From the NCBI RefSeq assembly GCF_001612765.1, contig NZ_BDBB01000002.1:186001-250000 (forward strand): DNA of 64,000 nt. The letters run 5' to 3'. The notes below the pieces were generated by a model. The model worked only from the letters and a program-made list of their open reading frames with translations. It was not told the DNA's origin and ran no database searches. The DNA comes from Nocardia arthritidis NBRC 100137. Its GTDB lineage: Bacteria > Actinomycetota > Actinomycetes > Mycobacteriales > Mycobacteriaceae. A program made the translations under genes and the position numbers. Positions 8,706 to 17,971 of the stretch are shown piece by piece (position 1 is the first letter of the stretch; each line of letters starts with the position of its first letter).

Positions 8706-9869
8706 TCACAAGCTGCCGTTGCCGCCGATCATCCACGGATTGAAGGTGCATTCCAGCGACGGGTGCGCGACCGGATCCAGCGCGTGCAGCACGATCGAGG
8801 CCGCCCGCGGGGAATACATCATCGTCAGATGGTCGGATATATCCTGCTCGCAGCCGTCTTGCAGTGTGACGTTGTCCACCGTCGCGTCCGGCCCCGCCTG
8901 CAGGAATGTCCACTGATAGGGGTTGGTGACCTCGTCGTGCCGGGAGCCGATCGCCGTGTACGCGACGCCGGGCACGGTGTCGCCCTGCGCGTTCAGGCCG
9001 GCATAGAACGACGAGCCCACCGCCTGCTGGATATTGGCGATGCCGACCAGCGGCTCGTAGAACCCGAGGATATCGACGCCCAAGTTGTTGATGATCCGGC
9101 CCAGCGTCGCCATGCCCATGAGCGAGGTGCCGTGGTGGGTGGCGCCCAGACTCACCAGCTTGCCCACTTTGCCCTGACCGCCTTCGAATTTCAGATAATG
9201 GTTGGCGACCGTGCCGCCCTGGGAATGCCCGACGATGTCGACCGCCTGCGCGCCGGTCGCGCCCAGCACACGATCGATGAAGTCCCGCAACTGCGCCGCC
9301 GAATCCTCCATCCGCCCCACCCCGAAGCGCCCGGGCAGGATCGGTCCGAGCCCACCGCCCTGCATCAGACCGGATCGCCCGAAGTTGAAGGCGAACACGC
9401 AGAATTCGGCGCGCGCCAGCCGCGGCGACAGCGAGGAGAAGGTGTCGTAGGCGTTCAACCAGGTGCCGTGCAGCAACACCACCGGCCGCGGGTGTTCGGC
9501 GGACGGCATGCAGTTCCAGCGGTTGGCGCCGGGCGGAGCCGCGTCGGGATGGGTCAGTCCGTAGCCGAACGCGGCCAGATACGCCGACATCTCAGGACCT
9601 TCGCCGGCAGCGTCGGACGCGACGCTGGTCGCCCATCCCGACGAACTGCCGGTGTCCACGATCGCGCGCGGCTGCCTGCCGTCCGGGGCGGGGTTCAGGC
9701 CCGCGCTGATGTAATCGGCGAGCGCCTGCTGGGTCGGTTCGATCTCCTCTCGTGCGTGCGCCATCCCGCCGCCGAGCGCGGTCGCCATTGTCACCCCTGC
9801 GATCACCGCGGCCCCGAGAATCGCCTGCCGAGCGTTGTGCATCATTGCCAACATCGAGTTCACTTTCAT
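8706..9869 (-). CDS. Exported lipase, class-2 alpha/beta hydrolase (EstA/LipB-like)
   Basis: A 387-residue secreted lipase. The N-terminus has a hydrophobic signal segment (about residues 15-38) ending at AHA. VVLLHGTWLN forms the oxyanion region and VDIVGHSQGG carries the nucleophile Ser about 216. DISDHLTMMY near the C-terminus is the likely catalytic-His segment, and paired cysteines late in the protein fit an extracytoplasmic location. The ATG at 9869 is preferred because it retains the signal peptide; other Met codons follow at residues 6, 9 and 10. It is divergent from a PucR-type regulator, and the shared 249-bp region holds repeated CGAATGT sites, so regulated expression is likely. 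Confidence 0.9.
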   Translation of the reverse strand: MKVNSMLAMMHNARQAILGAAVIAGVTMATALGGGMAHAREEIEPTQQALADYISAGLNPAPDGRQPRAIVDTGSSSGWATSVASDAAGEGPEMSAYLAAFGYGLTHPDAAPPGANRWNCMPSAEHPRPVVLLHGTWLNAYDTFSSLSPRLARAEFCVFAFNFGRSGLMQGGGLGPILPGRFGVGRMEDSAAQLRDFIDRVLGATGAQAVDIVGHSQGGTVANHYLKFEGGQGKVGKLVSLGATHHGTSLMGMATLGRIINNLGVDILGFYEPLVGIANIQQAVGSSFYAGLNAQGDTVPGVAYTAIGSRHDEVTNPYQWTFLQAGPDATVDNVTLQDGCEQDISDHLTMMYSPRAASIVLHALDPVAHPSLECTFNPWMIGGNGSL

Positions 9870-9910
9870 TCGCACCGAACGAACGCGACTCGGCGGAGCG
9901 GCGAGCACCG

Positions 9911-9942
9911 CCTCCGAATGTATCCCGCGCCACATTCGGAGG
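9911..9942. promoter_or_regulatory. Perfect 11-bp inverted repeat upstream of exported lipase
   Basis: CCTCCGAATGT and ACATTCGGAGG are exact reverse complements separated by 10 bp, 42-73 bp upstream of the lipase start. The inner CGAATGT heptamer recurs at 9979-9985 and, inverted, at 10026-10032. This fits a regulator operator, most simply for the divergent PucR protein, but it could also form a hairpin in the lipase leader. Confidence 0.5.
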
Positions 9943-10033
9943 GAGATGTGATCGGGGCCATATCTACGAGCCGCTTTTCGAATGTAGGGCGCTCTCCGGG
10001 CCGGTGTCACTGCACCTCGAGGAGAACATTCGA

Positions 10034-10066
10034 CCCGAATATTGGCGCGCGAGCCAAAATTCGGGC
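10034..10066. promoter_or_regulatory. Imperfect 13-bp inverted repeat upstream of PucR gene
   Basis: The arms CCCGAATATTGGC and GCCAAAATTCGGG differ at one position and are separated by 6 bp. The repeat lies 53-85 bp upstream of the PucR-type gene. It is a second candidate operator in the divergent lipase/regulator region, distinct from the CGAATGT sites. Confidence 0.4.
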
Positions 10067-10118
10067 GACCGCGCCCGTGGCCTTGCCGCCAGTTTGTGTG
10101 GTCGGAAACAATCGGCCC

Positions 10119-11366
10119 ATGTCCGTCGTGTTGTCCCCGGTGGCCGGAGACGCCCCGCTCGTCGCCCGGTTGCTGACTCGCTGGCCCCAGATCGCCGAGC
10201 GCATGCTCGCCGCGGGCCTCGGCACCACCCCGCCGGCCGCCGACCTGCCGGAGGGTCATTTCACGGCCGAGGTGCTTCCGGCGATCTACGCCTGCGGCCG
10301 CGCGGTGCTCCAGGCGATCGGCGAACAGCGCAGCTTCACCCAGGCCGAGGTCGCGACCTTCGTCGCTCCGGTGGCCGAGCGGCATGCCGAGGACCGGTTC
10401 CCCTTGCCCGTGCTGATCGAGGCCATCCACGATTCCGCGCAGACGGTGCTCCAGGAGGCGGCCGCGCTGGCCTCCCGCGAAGAACTCGACGAACTCGTCC
10501 TGATCGGCAGCAGATTGCTCGATCTGCTCATGCAGATCAACATCACGGTGGTGGAGGCCTACACCGAGGTCGAGCAATCCATCTACAACGCCGAACGGGA
10601 GGCGCGCCGCGTCCTGTGCTCGGCGCTGCTGCACGGGTTGCCCGCCGCCGAACTGGCGGCGCGGGCGGACACCACACTGGCCGAGCACTACACGGTGCTC
10701 GCGATCCACATCCGCCACAACGACCAGCCGAGCACGGTCGCCACGCTCGTCGGGCGGCGGCGCATCCGGCTGCTGCACCGCGCCTTGGACGCCCTCGCGG
10801 GCACCACGACACTGGCCACTTTCGACGGCTGGACCGGAATCGCTCTGCTGCCCAGCGCTTCCGACGCCGAACTCGACGACACACGCTACCGTCGGCTGGC
10901 CGAGGAACTGACCGAACACCTCGGGGCTCCGGTGTTCCTCGCCGAATACGCGTCCGTGCCGCAGGACGCCATCGCGCAGACCGCGAAGGAAGCCACCGAC
11001 CTCGCCGAACTCGCGCGGCTGCTCGGCAGGCCCGCGGGCGTCTACCGGCTCGACGATTTGCTGCTGGAATACCAGCTCACCAGACCGGGTACCGCGCGTG
11101 CACGGCTGGCCGAGCGCATCGCCCCCATTCTGGACAGTCCGCACCTGCTCGAGGCGCTCGACGCGCACCTGCGCCACGGCTCCGACCGCAAAGCCGCGGC
11201 GACCGAGATCCACGTGCACCCCAACACCTTCAGCTATCGCTTGCGCCGCGTCGCCGAACTCACCGGCATCGATCCCACCGATCCGCACGATTCACGGTTA
11301 CTGGCGGCCGCGCTGACGATTCAGCGCCTGTATCCCGTCCGGCCGGTCGGCGAGGGCAAGCCCTAG
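10119..11366 (+). CDS. PucR/CdaR-family transcriptional regulator
   Basis: A 415-residue regulator. The N-terminal part is helical, with the RsbT co-antagonist-like layout typical of actinobacterial PucR proteins. A middle GGDEF-like domain (about 190-290) follows, and a C-terminal PucR HTH_30 (about 350-400) contains HLRHGSDRKAAATEIHVHP followed by NTFSYRLRRVAELTG. Such proteins usually activate or repress a neighbouring catabolic or secreted-enzyme gene. The ATG at 10119 has no clear ribosome site and may be translated leaderless. It is divergent from the exported lipase and probably controls it. Confidence 0.88.
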   Translation: MSVVLSPVAGDAPLVARLLTRWPQIAERMLAAGLGTTPPAADLPEGHFTAEVLPAIYACGRAVLQAIGEQRSFTQAEVATFVAPVAERHAEDRFPLPVLIEAIHDSAQTVLQEAAALASREELDELVLIGSRLLDLLMQINITVVEAYTEVEQSIYNAEREARRVLCSALLHGLPAAELAARADTTLAEHYTVLAIHIRHNDQPSTVATLVGRRRIRLLHRALDALAGTTTLATFDGWTGIALLPSASDAELDDTRYRRLAEELTEHLGAPVFLAEYASVPQDAIAQTAKEATDLAELARLLGRPAGVYRLDDLLLEYQLTRPGTARARLAERIAPILDSPHLLEALDAHLRHGSDRKAAATEIHVHPNTFSYRLRRVAELTGIDPTDPHDSRLLAAALTIQRLYPVRPVGEGKP

Positions 11367-11415
11367 ACGGGAAACTCGTTCGCACCGCGCACCGGTCGTG
11401 GCTACCGTCCGACGC

Positions 11416-12114
11416 ATGGAAGACGAGCACGACTCGATCGAGGCGGGCGGCTACCTGCTGACCGGTCGATCGCTGAGCGAATACCGGGCCATGTTCGCGC
11501 TCACCGACGACGACCTGCGCGGCGACATCCTCGACTGCCCCGGTGGCGCCGCGAGCTTCGCTGCGGAGGCGGCCCAACTCGGCGCGCGCGTGGTCGCGGT
11601 GGATCCGGTCTACCGGATGCCCGCCGCGGAGCTGACCGCTCTGGCCGCCACGGAACTCGAGCACGGCGCGGCGCACACCGCGGCCGACGCGCACCGCTAC
11701 GTCTGGGATTTCTACGGCGATCTCGACGGCCATCGGGACATGCGCAGAGCCGCCGCGGCGCGGTTCGCCGAGGATCTGCACCACAACCCCCGGCGCTACC
11801 GCTTCGGCATCCTGCCCGCCCTCGACTTCCCCGATCGCGCCTTCGACCTGGTGCTGAGCTCGCATCTGCTGTTCACCTACGCCGACCGGTTGGATTTCGA
11901 CTTCCACCTGGCGGCACTGCGGGAACTGGCGCGGCTGAGCCGCGGCAGTGTCCGGGTGTTTCCACTCGTCGATCACGCGGGCGGGCCGCTGGACGATTTA
12001 CTGGATCGCCTTCGGAAGACGTTGCACGACACAGGAATTCGAACAGACATCGCCGAGGTGGACTTCGAGTTCCAGCGCGGTGCGCGCTCGATGCTGCGCT
12101 TGACCGCGGCCTGA
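11416..12114 (+). CDS. SAM-dependent methyltransferase-like protein
   Basis: A 232-residue protein with a class I methyltransferase-like core. ILDCPGGAASFAAEA resembles motif I and VVAVDPVYRM the following acidic strand; FDLVLSSHLLFTY matches motif IV of small-molecule methyltransferases. The ATG at 11416 lies 12-13 bases after a TACCGT -10-like box with no ribosome site, as in many leaderless actinobacterial genes. A GC-rich hairpin (CGCGGCCT / AGGCCGCG, 12105-12123) straddles the stop codon. The substrate is unknown, and the methylation role is inferred from the fold motifs. Confidence 0.75.
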   Translation: MEDEHDSIEAGGYLLTGRSLSEYRAMFALTDDDLRGDILDCPGGAASFAAEAAQLGARVVAVDPVYRMPAAELTALAATELEHGAAHTAADAHRYVWDFYGDLDGHRDMRRAAAARFAEDLHHNPRRYRFGILPALDFPDRAFDLVLSSHLLFTYADRLDFDFHLAALRELARLSRGSVRVFPLVDHAGGPLDDLLDRLRKTLHDTGIRTDIAEVDFEFQRGARSMLRLTAA

Positions 12115-12229
12115 CAGGCCGCGCACACCGGGTCACCGACGTGCTCGCGGGCTTCGACCGCGGCACCCCCCTCGCAGTCACGACGACGCCCCAACCCACG
12201 AGAGCGCCACCCGCCTGTAGCGAATCTGT

Positions 12230-12263
12230 GTTAACTTAAGCGTGAATGGCAGTTAACTTAACT
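12230..12263 (+). promoter_or_regulatory. Tandem GTTAACTTAA repeats before thiolase gene
   Basis: GTTAACTTAA occurs twice in direct orientation (12230-12239 and 12252-12261), 22 bp apart. The second copy is the centre of AGTTAAcTTAACT (12251-12263), a perfect dyad around one base. It lies 15 bp upstream of the thiolase ATG in otherwise GC-rich DNA. It probably combines promoter and operator for the thiolase-SDR pair. I do not recognise it as a KstR or KstR2 site. Confidence 0.5.
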
Positions 12264-12277
12264 GATCGGAGAGGGCT

Positions 12278-13447
12278 ATGAGGTCCGCCGTCATCGTCGA
12301 TGTCGTCCGTACACCGTCCGGTAAGGGCAAAGCAGGCGGCGGCCTGTCGGAGGTGCATCCGGCCACCCTGCTGGCGGGCGTGCTCGCCGAACTCATCGCC
12401 CGCAGCGACCTCGATCCCGCCCTGGTGGACGACGTGGTCGGCGGATGCGTCACGCAGAGCGGAGAGCAGGCGTTCAACATCAGCAGGACCGCCGCGCTGG
12501 CCGCCGGGTTCCCGGAGTCGGTGCCCGCCACCACGGTGGACCGGCAGTGCGGGTCCAGCCAGCAGGCGGCGCACTTCGCGGCGCAGGGTGTCATCGCGGG
12601 CGCCTACGACATCGCGATCGCCTGCGGTGTGGAGTCGATGAGCCGGGCGCCTATGTTCTCCAACGGCCAGGGCAAGGACGCCAATCGCGGCCCGCTCGCG
12701 CACCGGTACCCGGAGGGCCTGATCCAGCAGGGCATCGCGGCCGAGGTGATCAGCGCGCGGTGGAAGTTCGATCGCGCCGCGCTCGACGAGTTCGCGGCTC
12801 GCTCGCATCGGCTCGCCGCAGAGACCGCGGCGGCCGGCGGTTTCGACAACGAATTGGTCGCCGCGGGCACGCTGACGGCCGACGAGACCATCCGGCCCGC
12901 CACCACCGGTGAAAGCCTCGCGAAGCTGCGGCCCGCCTTCGTCGACGATCAGTACACAGCGCGCTTCCCCGAGATCGAGTGGTCGATCACCCCGGGCAAC
13001 TCCTCGCCGCTGACCGACGGCGCCTCCGCCGCGCTGATCATGAGCGAGGAGGCGGCGGTGAAGCTGGGCTTGCGCCCGCGCGCCCGCTTCCATTCGTTCG
13101 CCGTGGTGGGCGACGATCCCCTGCTCATGCTCACGGCCGTCATCCCGGCCACGCGCAAGGCGCTCGATCGTGCCGGACTGAGCATCGACGACATCGACGC
13201 CTACGAGGTGAACGAAGCGTTCGCGCCCGTGCCGCTGGTCTGGCAGCAGGAGGTGAACGCCGATCCGGACAAGCTCAACCCCCGTGGCGGCGCCATCGCC
13301 CTCGGCCACCCGCTGGGCGCCTCCGGCACCCGCATCCTGTCGACGCTGGTCAACCACCTGGAGCAGACCGGCGGCCGCTTCGGCCTGCAGACGATGTGCG
13401 AGGCGGGCGGTCTGGCCAACGCGACGATCGTCGAACGCCTCGGATGA
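12278..13447 (+). CDS. Acetyl-CoA acyltransferase (thiolase)
   Basis: A 389-residue thiolase (FadA/AtoB family) that cleaves 3-ketoacyl-CoA or condenses two acyl-CoA molecules. The acylated nucleophile is Cys91 in DRQCGSSQ, the activating His is about 344 in ALGHPLGASGTR, and the second Cys is about 374 in TMCEAGG. The gene begins after GGAGAGGG and overlaps the following SDR by ATGA (13444-13447), so both are co-translated. This suggests a fatty-acid, steroid side-chain or similar beta-oxidation branch. The chain length or ring substrate cannot be assigned. Confidence 0.93.
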   Translation: MRSAVIVDVVRTPSGKGKAGGGLSEVHPATLLAGVLAELIARSDLDPALVDDVVGGCVTQSGEQAFNISRTAALAAGFPESVPATTVDRQCGSSQQAAHFAAQGVIAGAYDIAIACGVESMSRAPMFSNGQGKDANRGPLAHRYPEGLIQQGIAAEVISARWKFDRAALDEFAARSHRLAAETAAAGGFDNELVAAGTLTADETIRPATTGESLAKLRPAFVDDQYTARFPEIEWSITPGNSSPLTDGASAALIMSEEAAVKLGLRPRARFHSFAVVGDDPLLMLTAVIPATRKALDRAGLSIDDIDAYEVNEAFAPVPLVWQQEVNADPDKLNPRGGAIALGHPLGASGTRILSTLVNHLEQTGGRFGLQTMCEAGGLANATIVERLG

Positions 13448-14184
13448 GCGCCCGCACGGCACTGGTCACCGGCGGGTCGCGCGGTATCGGCGCGCAGGTG
13501 GCGCGCCGCTTGGCGGGCGAGGGCTATCATCTGACCCTTGCCGCGCGCACGCCCGAAACTCTCGAGCAGACCGCGGCCCGCCTGCGCGAGGAGACGGGCG
13601 CCGACGTGCACACGGTGGTCGCGCAGATGACCGACCTCGATCAGGTGCGCGCCCTGGCGCAGGCACACGAGGAACGCTTCGGTGGGATGAACGTGCTCGT
13701 CATGAGCGCGGGCACCGGCACGGCGGGCGCCGTGGCCGACCTGCCCGCGAAGGCGTACGAGCGCATGCTCGATGTGAATTTCCGCGCGCCGTCGACCCTG
13801 ATCCAGGCGGCTCTTCCGCTGCTACGCAAGAGCGCGAGCACCGACCGTGAGCGCGGCGCGAAGATCGTCGCGCTCGCGTCGATCACCGGCGTCGCCGGGG
13901 AAGCGGGCCTCGCCGCGTACGGCGCGACCAAAGCGGCGCTCATCTCGCTGTGCGAGACGGTTTCGCTGGAGGAGTCCGGGAACGGCGTCAGTGCGACCGC
14001 GGTGTCTCCCGGCTACGTCGACACCGACATGACCGCGTGGAAGCGGGAGGTGCTCGACCGGTCCGCCATGCTCACCACCGGCGACATCGCCGAGATGGTG
14101 CTGGCGATCACCCGCTTGTCCCGCAACGCGGTGGTGCCGAACATCGTGCTGTCCCGCGCCGGTGACCAGCTGTGGCGCGCGTGA
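13444..14184 (+). CDS. SDR family oxidoreductase (FabG-like) coupled to thiolase
   Basis: A 246-residue classical SDR. TGGSRGIG at residues 9-16 binds the dinucleotide, and YGATKAAL supplies Tyr and Lys. ATAVSPGYVDTDM is the usual post-catalytic loop. The ATG at 13444 overlaps the thiolase stop by 4 bp. It probably acts as a 3-hydroxyacyl-CoA dehydrogenase or 3-ketoacyl reductase next to the thiolase. The gene ends before two strong hairpins that separate it from the convergent Rpf gene. Confidence 0.9.
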   Translation: MSARTALVTGGSRGIGAQVARRLAGEGYHLTLAARTPETLEQTAARLREETGADVHTVVAQMTDLDQVRALAQAHEERFGGMNVLVMSAGTGTAGAVADLPAKAYERMLDVNFRAPSTLIQAALPLLRKSASTDRERGAKIVALASITGVAGEAGLAAYGATKAALISLCETVSLEESGNGVSATAVSPGYVDTDMTAWKREVLDRSAMLTTGDIAEMVLAITRLSRNAVVPNIVLSRAGDQLWRA

Positions 14185-14267
14185 GCACCGTTACCCGACA
14201 GCGACCGAAGCGCGGATCCGTCATCGGGAGTAGCACGCGAATCCGCGTTCGGTGAATTGGAATTCGG

Positions 14268-14297
14268 GCCGGACAATTCGACGCTGAATTGTCCGGC
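14268..14297. terminator. Perfect 12-bp hairpin after SDR gene
   Basis: GCCGGACAATTC and GAATTGTCCGGC are exact complements around a 6-nt loop, 84 bp after the SDR stop and between convergent genes. There is no long T tract, so this is a GC-rich actinobacterial-type terminator, probably working for rightward transcription. Confidence 0.6.
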
Positions 14298-14352
14298 GCG
14301 ATTGTGGCGATAAGACATAATCGCCGCCCGGCATTTACCGCCGAGAATTAGC

Positions 14353-14386
14353 CCGGCGCCTACCGAAACTCAGTGGTAGGCGCCGG
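14353..14386 (-). terminator. Terminator hairpin after Rpf gene
   Basis: CCGGCGCCTACC and GGTAGGCGCCGG are a perfect 12-bp stem with a 10-nt loop, starting 8 bp beyond the Rpf stop codon. On the minus strand one arm repeats the end of the Rpf gene itself (CGGCGCCTACC then nCTGA), as if the last codons and stop had been copied to build the stem. Confidence 0.65.
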
Positions 14387-14393
14387 TGGCGCA

Positions 14394-15406
<1,013 letters not shown>

Positions 15407-15871
15407 CTACTTCCCGTGCGCCCGCAACTGGTAGAGCCCCTCGGTCTCCGCGACGACCACGCCGTCGGCGTCGGTGACCACCGCACGCAACGTGAAGTCG
15501 GCCTTGCCGTTCGCGGCCGCCTCTTCGCCGATGCGCGCGATCTCCTCCTCCGACAGCGTCGCCTCCGCGCGCACGTCGGTCCTGGCCGGCTTGCGGAAGA
15601 AGATGCGCAGGTCCTTCACCAGCGGATAGAACGCCGAGTTGTCGAAGGTCGCGACCGCGATCGCGCCGCCGAGGATCTCTGCGACGGTGAACAGCACACC
15701 GGCGTACATCACGCCGAAGTGGTTGCCGTTGCCCTCCGCGGGCACCGAGGTCGCCGCGAAACCGCGGCGCACCTCCACCGCCTGCACACCCATCTTGTGC
15801 GCGATCGGGATGGTGAATTCCAGTGCCCCGTTGACGATGTCCTTGAACGGAGGAGTTTCGACGTCGCTCAT
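15407..15871 (-). CDS. Hotdog-fold thioesterase-like protein (DUF4442/YiiD-like)
   Basis: A 154-residue single-domain hotdog protein of the PaaI/DUF4442 thioesterase group. NHFGVMYAGVLFTVAEILGG matches the central helix with the usual N-x-x-G-x-x-x-A-G pattern, and the C-terminal strands end in VVAETEGLYQLR. It probably hydrolyses an acyl-CoA. It lies next to an acyl-CoA dehydrogenase gene in the same orientation, 144 bp downstream of that gene's stop, so a common role in acyl-CoA metabolism is plausible. The specific substrate is unknown. Confidence 0.75.
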   Translation of the reverse strand: MSDVETPPFKDIVNGALEFTIPIAHKMGVQAVEVRRGFAATSVPAEGNGNHFGVMYAGVLFTVAEILGGAIAVATFDNSAFYPLVKDLRIFFRKPARTDVRAEATLSEEEIARIGEEAAANGKADFTLRAVVTDADGVVVAETEGLYQLRAHGK

Positions 15872-16014
15872 CGCAATCGTCCCTTCACGCCGGAGGTGGC
15901 CAGCACCTCGTTGTCTCTGCTACGGCCACCTCGGTGGACCTCACCGAAGCGTAGGCCCCCGGGCCGGCGCACCGACAAGGTGTTGGCAATGCGCCAACAC
16001 CGTCGGCCACCCGA

Positions 16015-17160
16015 TCAGAGGCTGCGGGCGATGATCTCCTTCATGATCTCGTTGGTGCCGCCGTAGATCTTCTGCACCCGGCTGTCGGTCCACATCCGGG
16101 AGATCGGATATTCGGTCATGTAGCCGTAGCCGCCGTGCAGCTGGAGGCAGTCGTCGGCCACCGACATGGCGCGATCGGTGGTCCACCACTTGGCCATGGC
16201 GACGGTCGGGATGTCCAGTTCCCCGCGCAGATGCCGTGCGATGCAGTCGTCCAGGAAGACGCGGGCCACTCGGGTCTCGGTAGCCGCCTCGGCCAGGGTG
16301 AACTTCGTGTTCTGGAACGCGAACAGCGGCTTGCCGAAGGCGTGCCGCTCCTTCGTGTAGCGCAGCGTCACCTCCAGCGCGGCCTCCATCCCGGCCACCG
16401 ACCCGACGGCGATGATCAGCCGCTCCTGCGGGAGCTGCTGCATCAACTGGACGAAGCCCTGGCCCTCCTGCGTGCCGAGCAGGTTCGACACCGGAACCCG
16501 GACGTCCTCGAAGAACAGTTCGGAGGTGTCCTGCCCCTTCTGACCGACCTTGTCCAGCACCCGGCCGCGCCGGAAGCCCGGCCGGTCGGCCTCGACCAGA
16601 ACCAGCGAGATGCCGCCTGCACCCTCGCTGGTGTCGGTCTTGGCGACCACGATGATGAGGTCGGCCTGGCTGCCGTTGGTGATGAAGGTCTTGGAGCCGT
16701 TCACCACGTACTCGTCGCCATCGCGGATCGCCTTGGTCTTCACGTTCTGCAGGTCCGACCCCGTGCCGGGCTCGGTCATGGCGATCGCGCCGACGACCTC
16801 ACCGCTGGCCATCTTCGGCAGCCACTGCCGCTTCTGCTCTTCGGTGCCGTAGTGCAGCAGGTAGTGCGCGACGATGCCGCTGTGCAGCGTGGCGCCCCAT
16901 GAGGTGTCGAACGCCTTGGCCTGCTCTTCGATGAGTACGGCCTCGTGCGCGAAGGTGCCGCCGCCCCCGCCGTACTCCTCCGGGATCGACGCGCACAGCA
17001 GGCCGAGCGCGCCCGCCTTGATCCAGAAGTCACGGTCGACGTGGTGCTGCTCGATGAACTTGTCGATGTTCGGCGTCAACTCCTTCGCGAAGAACGAGCG
17101 GGCGAGCTCGCGCAGGGCGTCCAGGTCGTCGTCGAGCCAGGCGGACCGGTAGGTCGTCAT
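16015..17160 (-). CDS. Acyl-CoA dehydrogenase (long-chain-like FadE)
   Basis: A 381-residue flavin acyl-CoA dehydrogenase catalysing alpha,beta-dehydrogenation of acyl-CoA. AMTEPGTGSDLQ binds FAD and substrate. The C-terminus reads IYGGTNEIMKEIIARSL, so the Glu of the common YEGT motif is Gly. As in mammalian long-chain dehydrogenase, the base is probably the Glu in QQLPQERL instead. The ATG at 17160 follows AAGGAC. Two copies of a GGTACA-nnn-TGTACC operator lie 40-81 bp upstream, shared with a divergent TetR gene that probably represses it. Confidence 0.92.
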   Translation of the reverse strand: MTTYRSAWLDDDLDALRELARSFFAKELTPNIDKFIEQHHVDRDFWIKAGALGLLCASIPEEYGGGGGTFAHEAVLIEEQAKAFDTSWGATLHSGIVAHYLLHYGTEEQKRQWLPKMASGEVVGAIAMTEPGTGSDLQNVKTKAIRDGDEYVVNGSKTFITNGSQADLIIVVAKTDTSEGAGGISLVLVEADRPGFRRGRVLDKVGQKGQDTSELFFEDVRVPVSNLLGTQEGQGFVQLMQQLPQERLIIAVGSVAGMEAALEVTLRYTKERHAFGKPLFAFQNTKFTLAEAATETRVARVFLDDCIARHLRGELDIPTVAMAKWWTTDRAMSVADDCLQLHGGYGYMTEYPISRMWTDSRVQKIYGGTNEIMKEIIARSL

Positions 17161-17199
17161 CGGGTGTGTCCTTGCGAAAGTCTGATACCGACAGTTACG

Positions 17200-17214
17200 G
17201 GTACAGTGTGTACC
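17200..17214. promoter_or_regulatory. TetR-type operator 1, GGTACA-N3-TGTACC
   Basis: A perfect 6-bp dyad around GTG in the acyl-CoA dehydrogenase/TetR divergent region. It is a near-identical partner to the copy at 17227-17241, centre to centre 27 bp. It probably binds the divergently encoded TetR protein. Confidence 0.7.
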
Positions 17215-17226
17215 AATCGACTGCCG

Positions 17227-17241
17227 GGTACAAGGTGTACC
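17227..17241. promoter_or_regulatory. TetR-type operator 2, GGTACA-N3-TGTACC
   Basis: The second perfect copy, with AGG as spacer, 32 bp upstream of the TetR GTG start. Twin sites suggest cooperative binding and repression of both divergent genes. Confidence 0.7.
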
Positions 17242-17272
17242 ACTTGATCGGCCGACGGATACGCTGAGCCGC

Positions 17273-17971
17273 GTGGCACGACAACCCTGGGTGGACACCG
17301 CCGACGCGCGACGGTCCACCAGCAGCCGGCCCGGCCGGGACGAGCGTCGCCGCGCCATTGTGCAAGCAGCGATCGCGGCGATCGAGGAGGACGGCCCGCA
17401 CGCGCTCACCGGCCGGATCGCCGATCGGGCCGGATTGGCCCGCACGCACGTCTACCGGCACTTCGCCAGCAAAGAGGAACTCGACCTAGCGGTCGCCCGG
17501 CACGCGCACCGGGACCTCACCGAACGGATTCGCGCGCAACTGGCCGTGGACGGTACACCGCTGGACATCATCCGCGCGCCTTTGGCCCAGCACGTGCGGT
17601 GGGCAGCCGAACATCCCAATCTCTATCGCTTCCTGGTCGGACGCGATTACCGGCGCGGCCGCAACGAGCCGCGCGTCGGTGGAAGCGCTTTCGCCGCCGA
17701 GATATCCGCGGCGGCGGCGCGCTACCTGCCGGATTTCGGGGCCGACCCACTGGCCGCGGACCGGGTGGTGGTCGCACTGCTCGGCTTGGTCGACGCCTCG
17801 GTGCGCTGGTGGCTGGAGCACCACGACACCACCGAGACCGCCCTCGTCGACCGCCTGACCACCGAGTGCTGGCTGCTCATCGACAACCGCCTGCGCGATC
17901 TCGGCATCGTGATAGACCCGCGAAAACAACTGCCGGGCAACGGAACCGGCGAGATCGCCGGGTCACCGTGA
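17273..17971 (+). CDS. TetR family regulator divergent from acyl-CoA dehydrogenase
   Basis: A 232-residue TetR protein. The N-terminal HTH is at about residues 44-63 (TGRIADRAGLARTHVYRHF). The C-terminal domain is helical and resembles the TetR_C group often linked to lipid genes. Start is GTG 17273, shortly after the second GGTACA operator and without a ribosome site. It very probably represses itself and the divergent acyl-CoA dehydrogenase in response to an acyl-CoA or fatty acid. Its 3' end overlaps the convergent DJ-1 gene by 9 bp. Confidence 0.92.
   Translation: MARQPWVDTADARRSTSSRPGRDERRRAIVQAAIAAIEEDGPHALTGRIADRAGLARTHVYRHFASKEELDLAVARHAHRDLTERIRAQLAVDGTPLDIIRAPLAQHVRWAAEHPNLYRFLVGRDYRRGRNEPRVGGSAFAAEISAAAARYLPDFGADPLAADRVVVALLGLVDASVRWWLEHHDTTETALVDRLTTECWLLIDNRLRDLGIVIDPRKQLPGNGTGEIAGSP

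Noticed and set aside
8763..10118. N-terminal extension of the PucR gene by about 450 codons
   Set aside because: The extension is antisense to the exported lipase; the PucR domain starts at 10119.
9870..11288. Upstream extension of the lipase frame, antisense to PucR
   Set aside because: The lipase signal peptide fixes its start at 9869; the extension has shadow composition.
12230..12263. GTTAACTTAA repeats as a KstR/KstR2 steroid-regulator site
   Set aside because: The arms do not match the TnnAACnnGTTnnA or AAGCAAG-type patterns; kept only as an unassigned operator.
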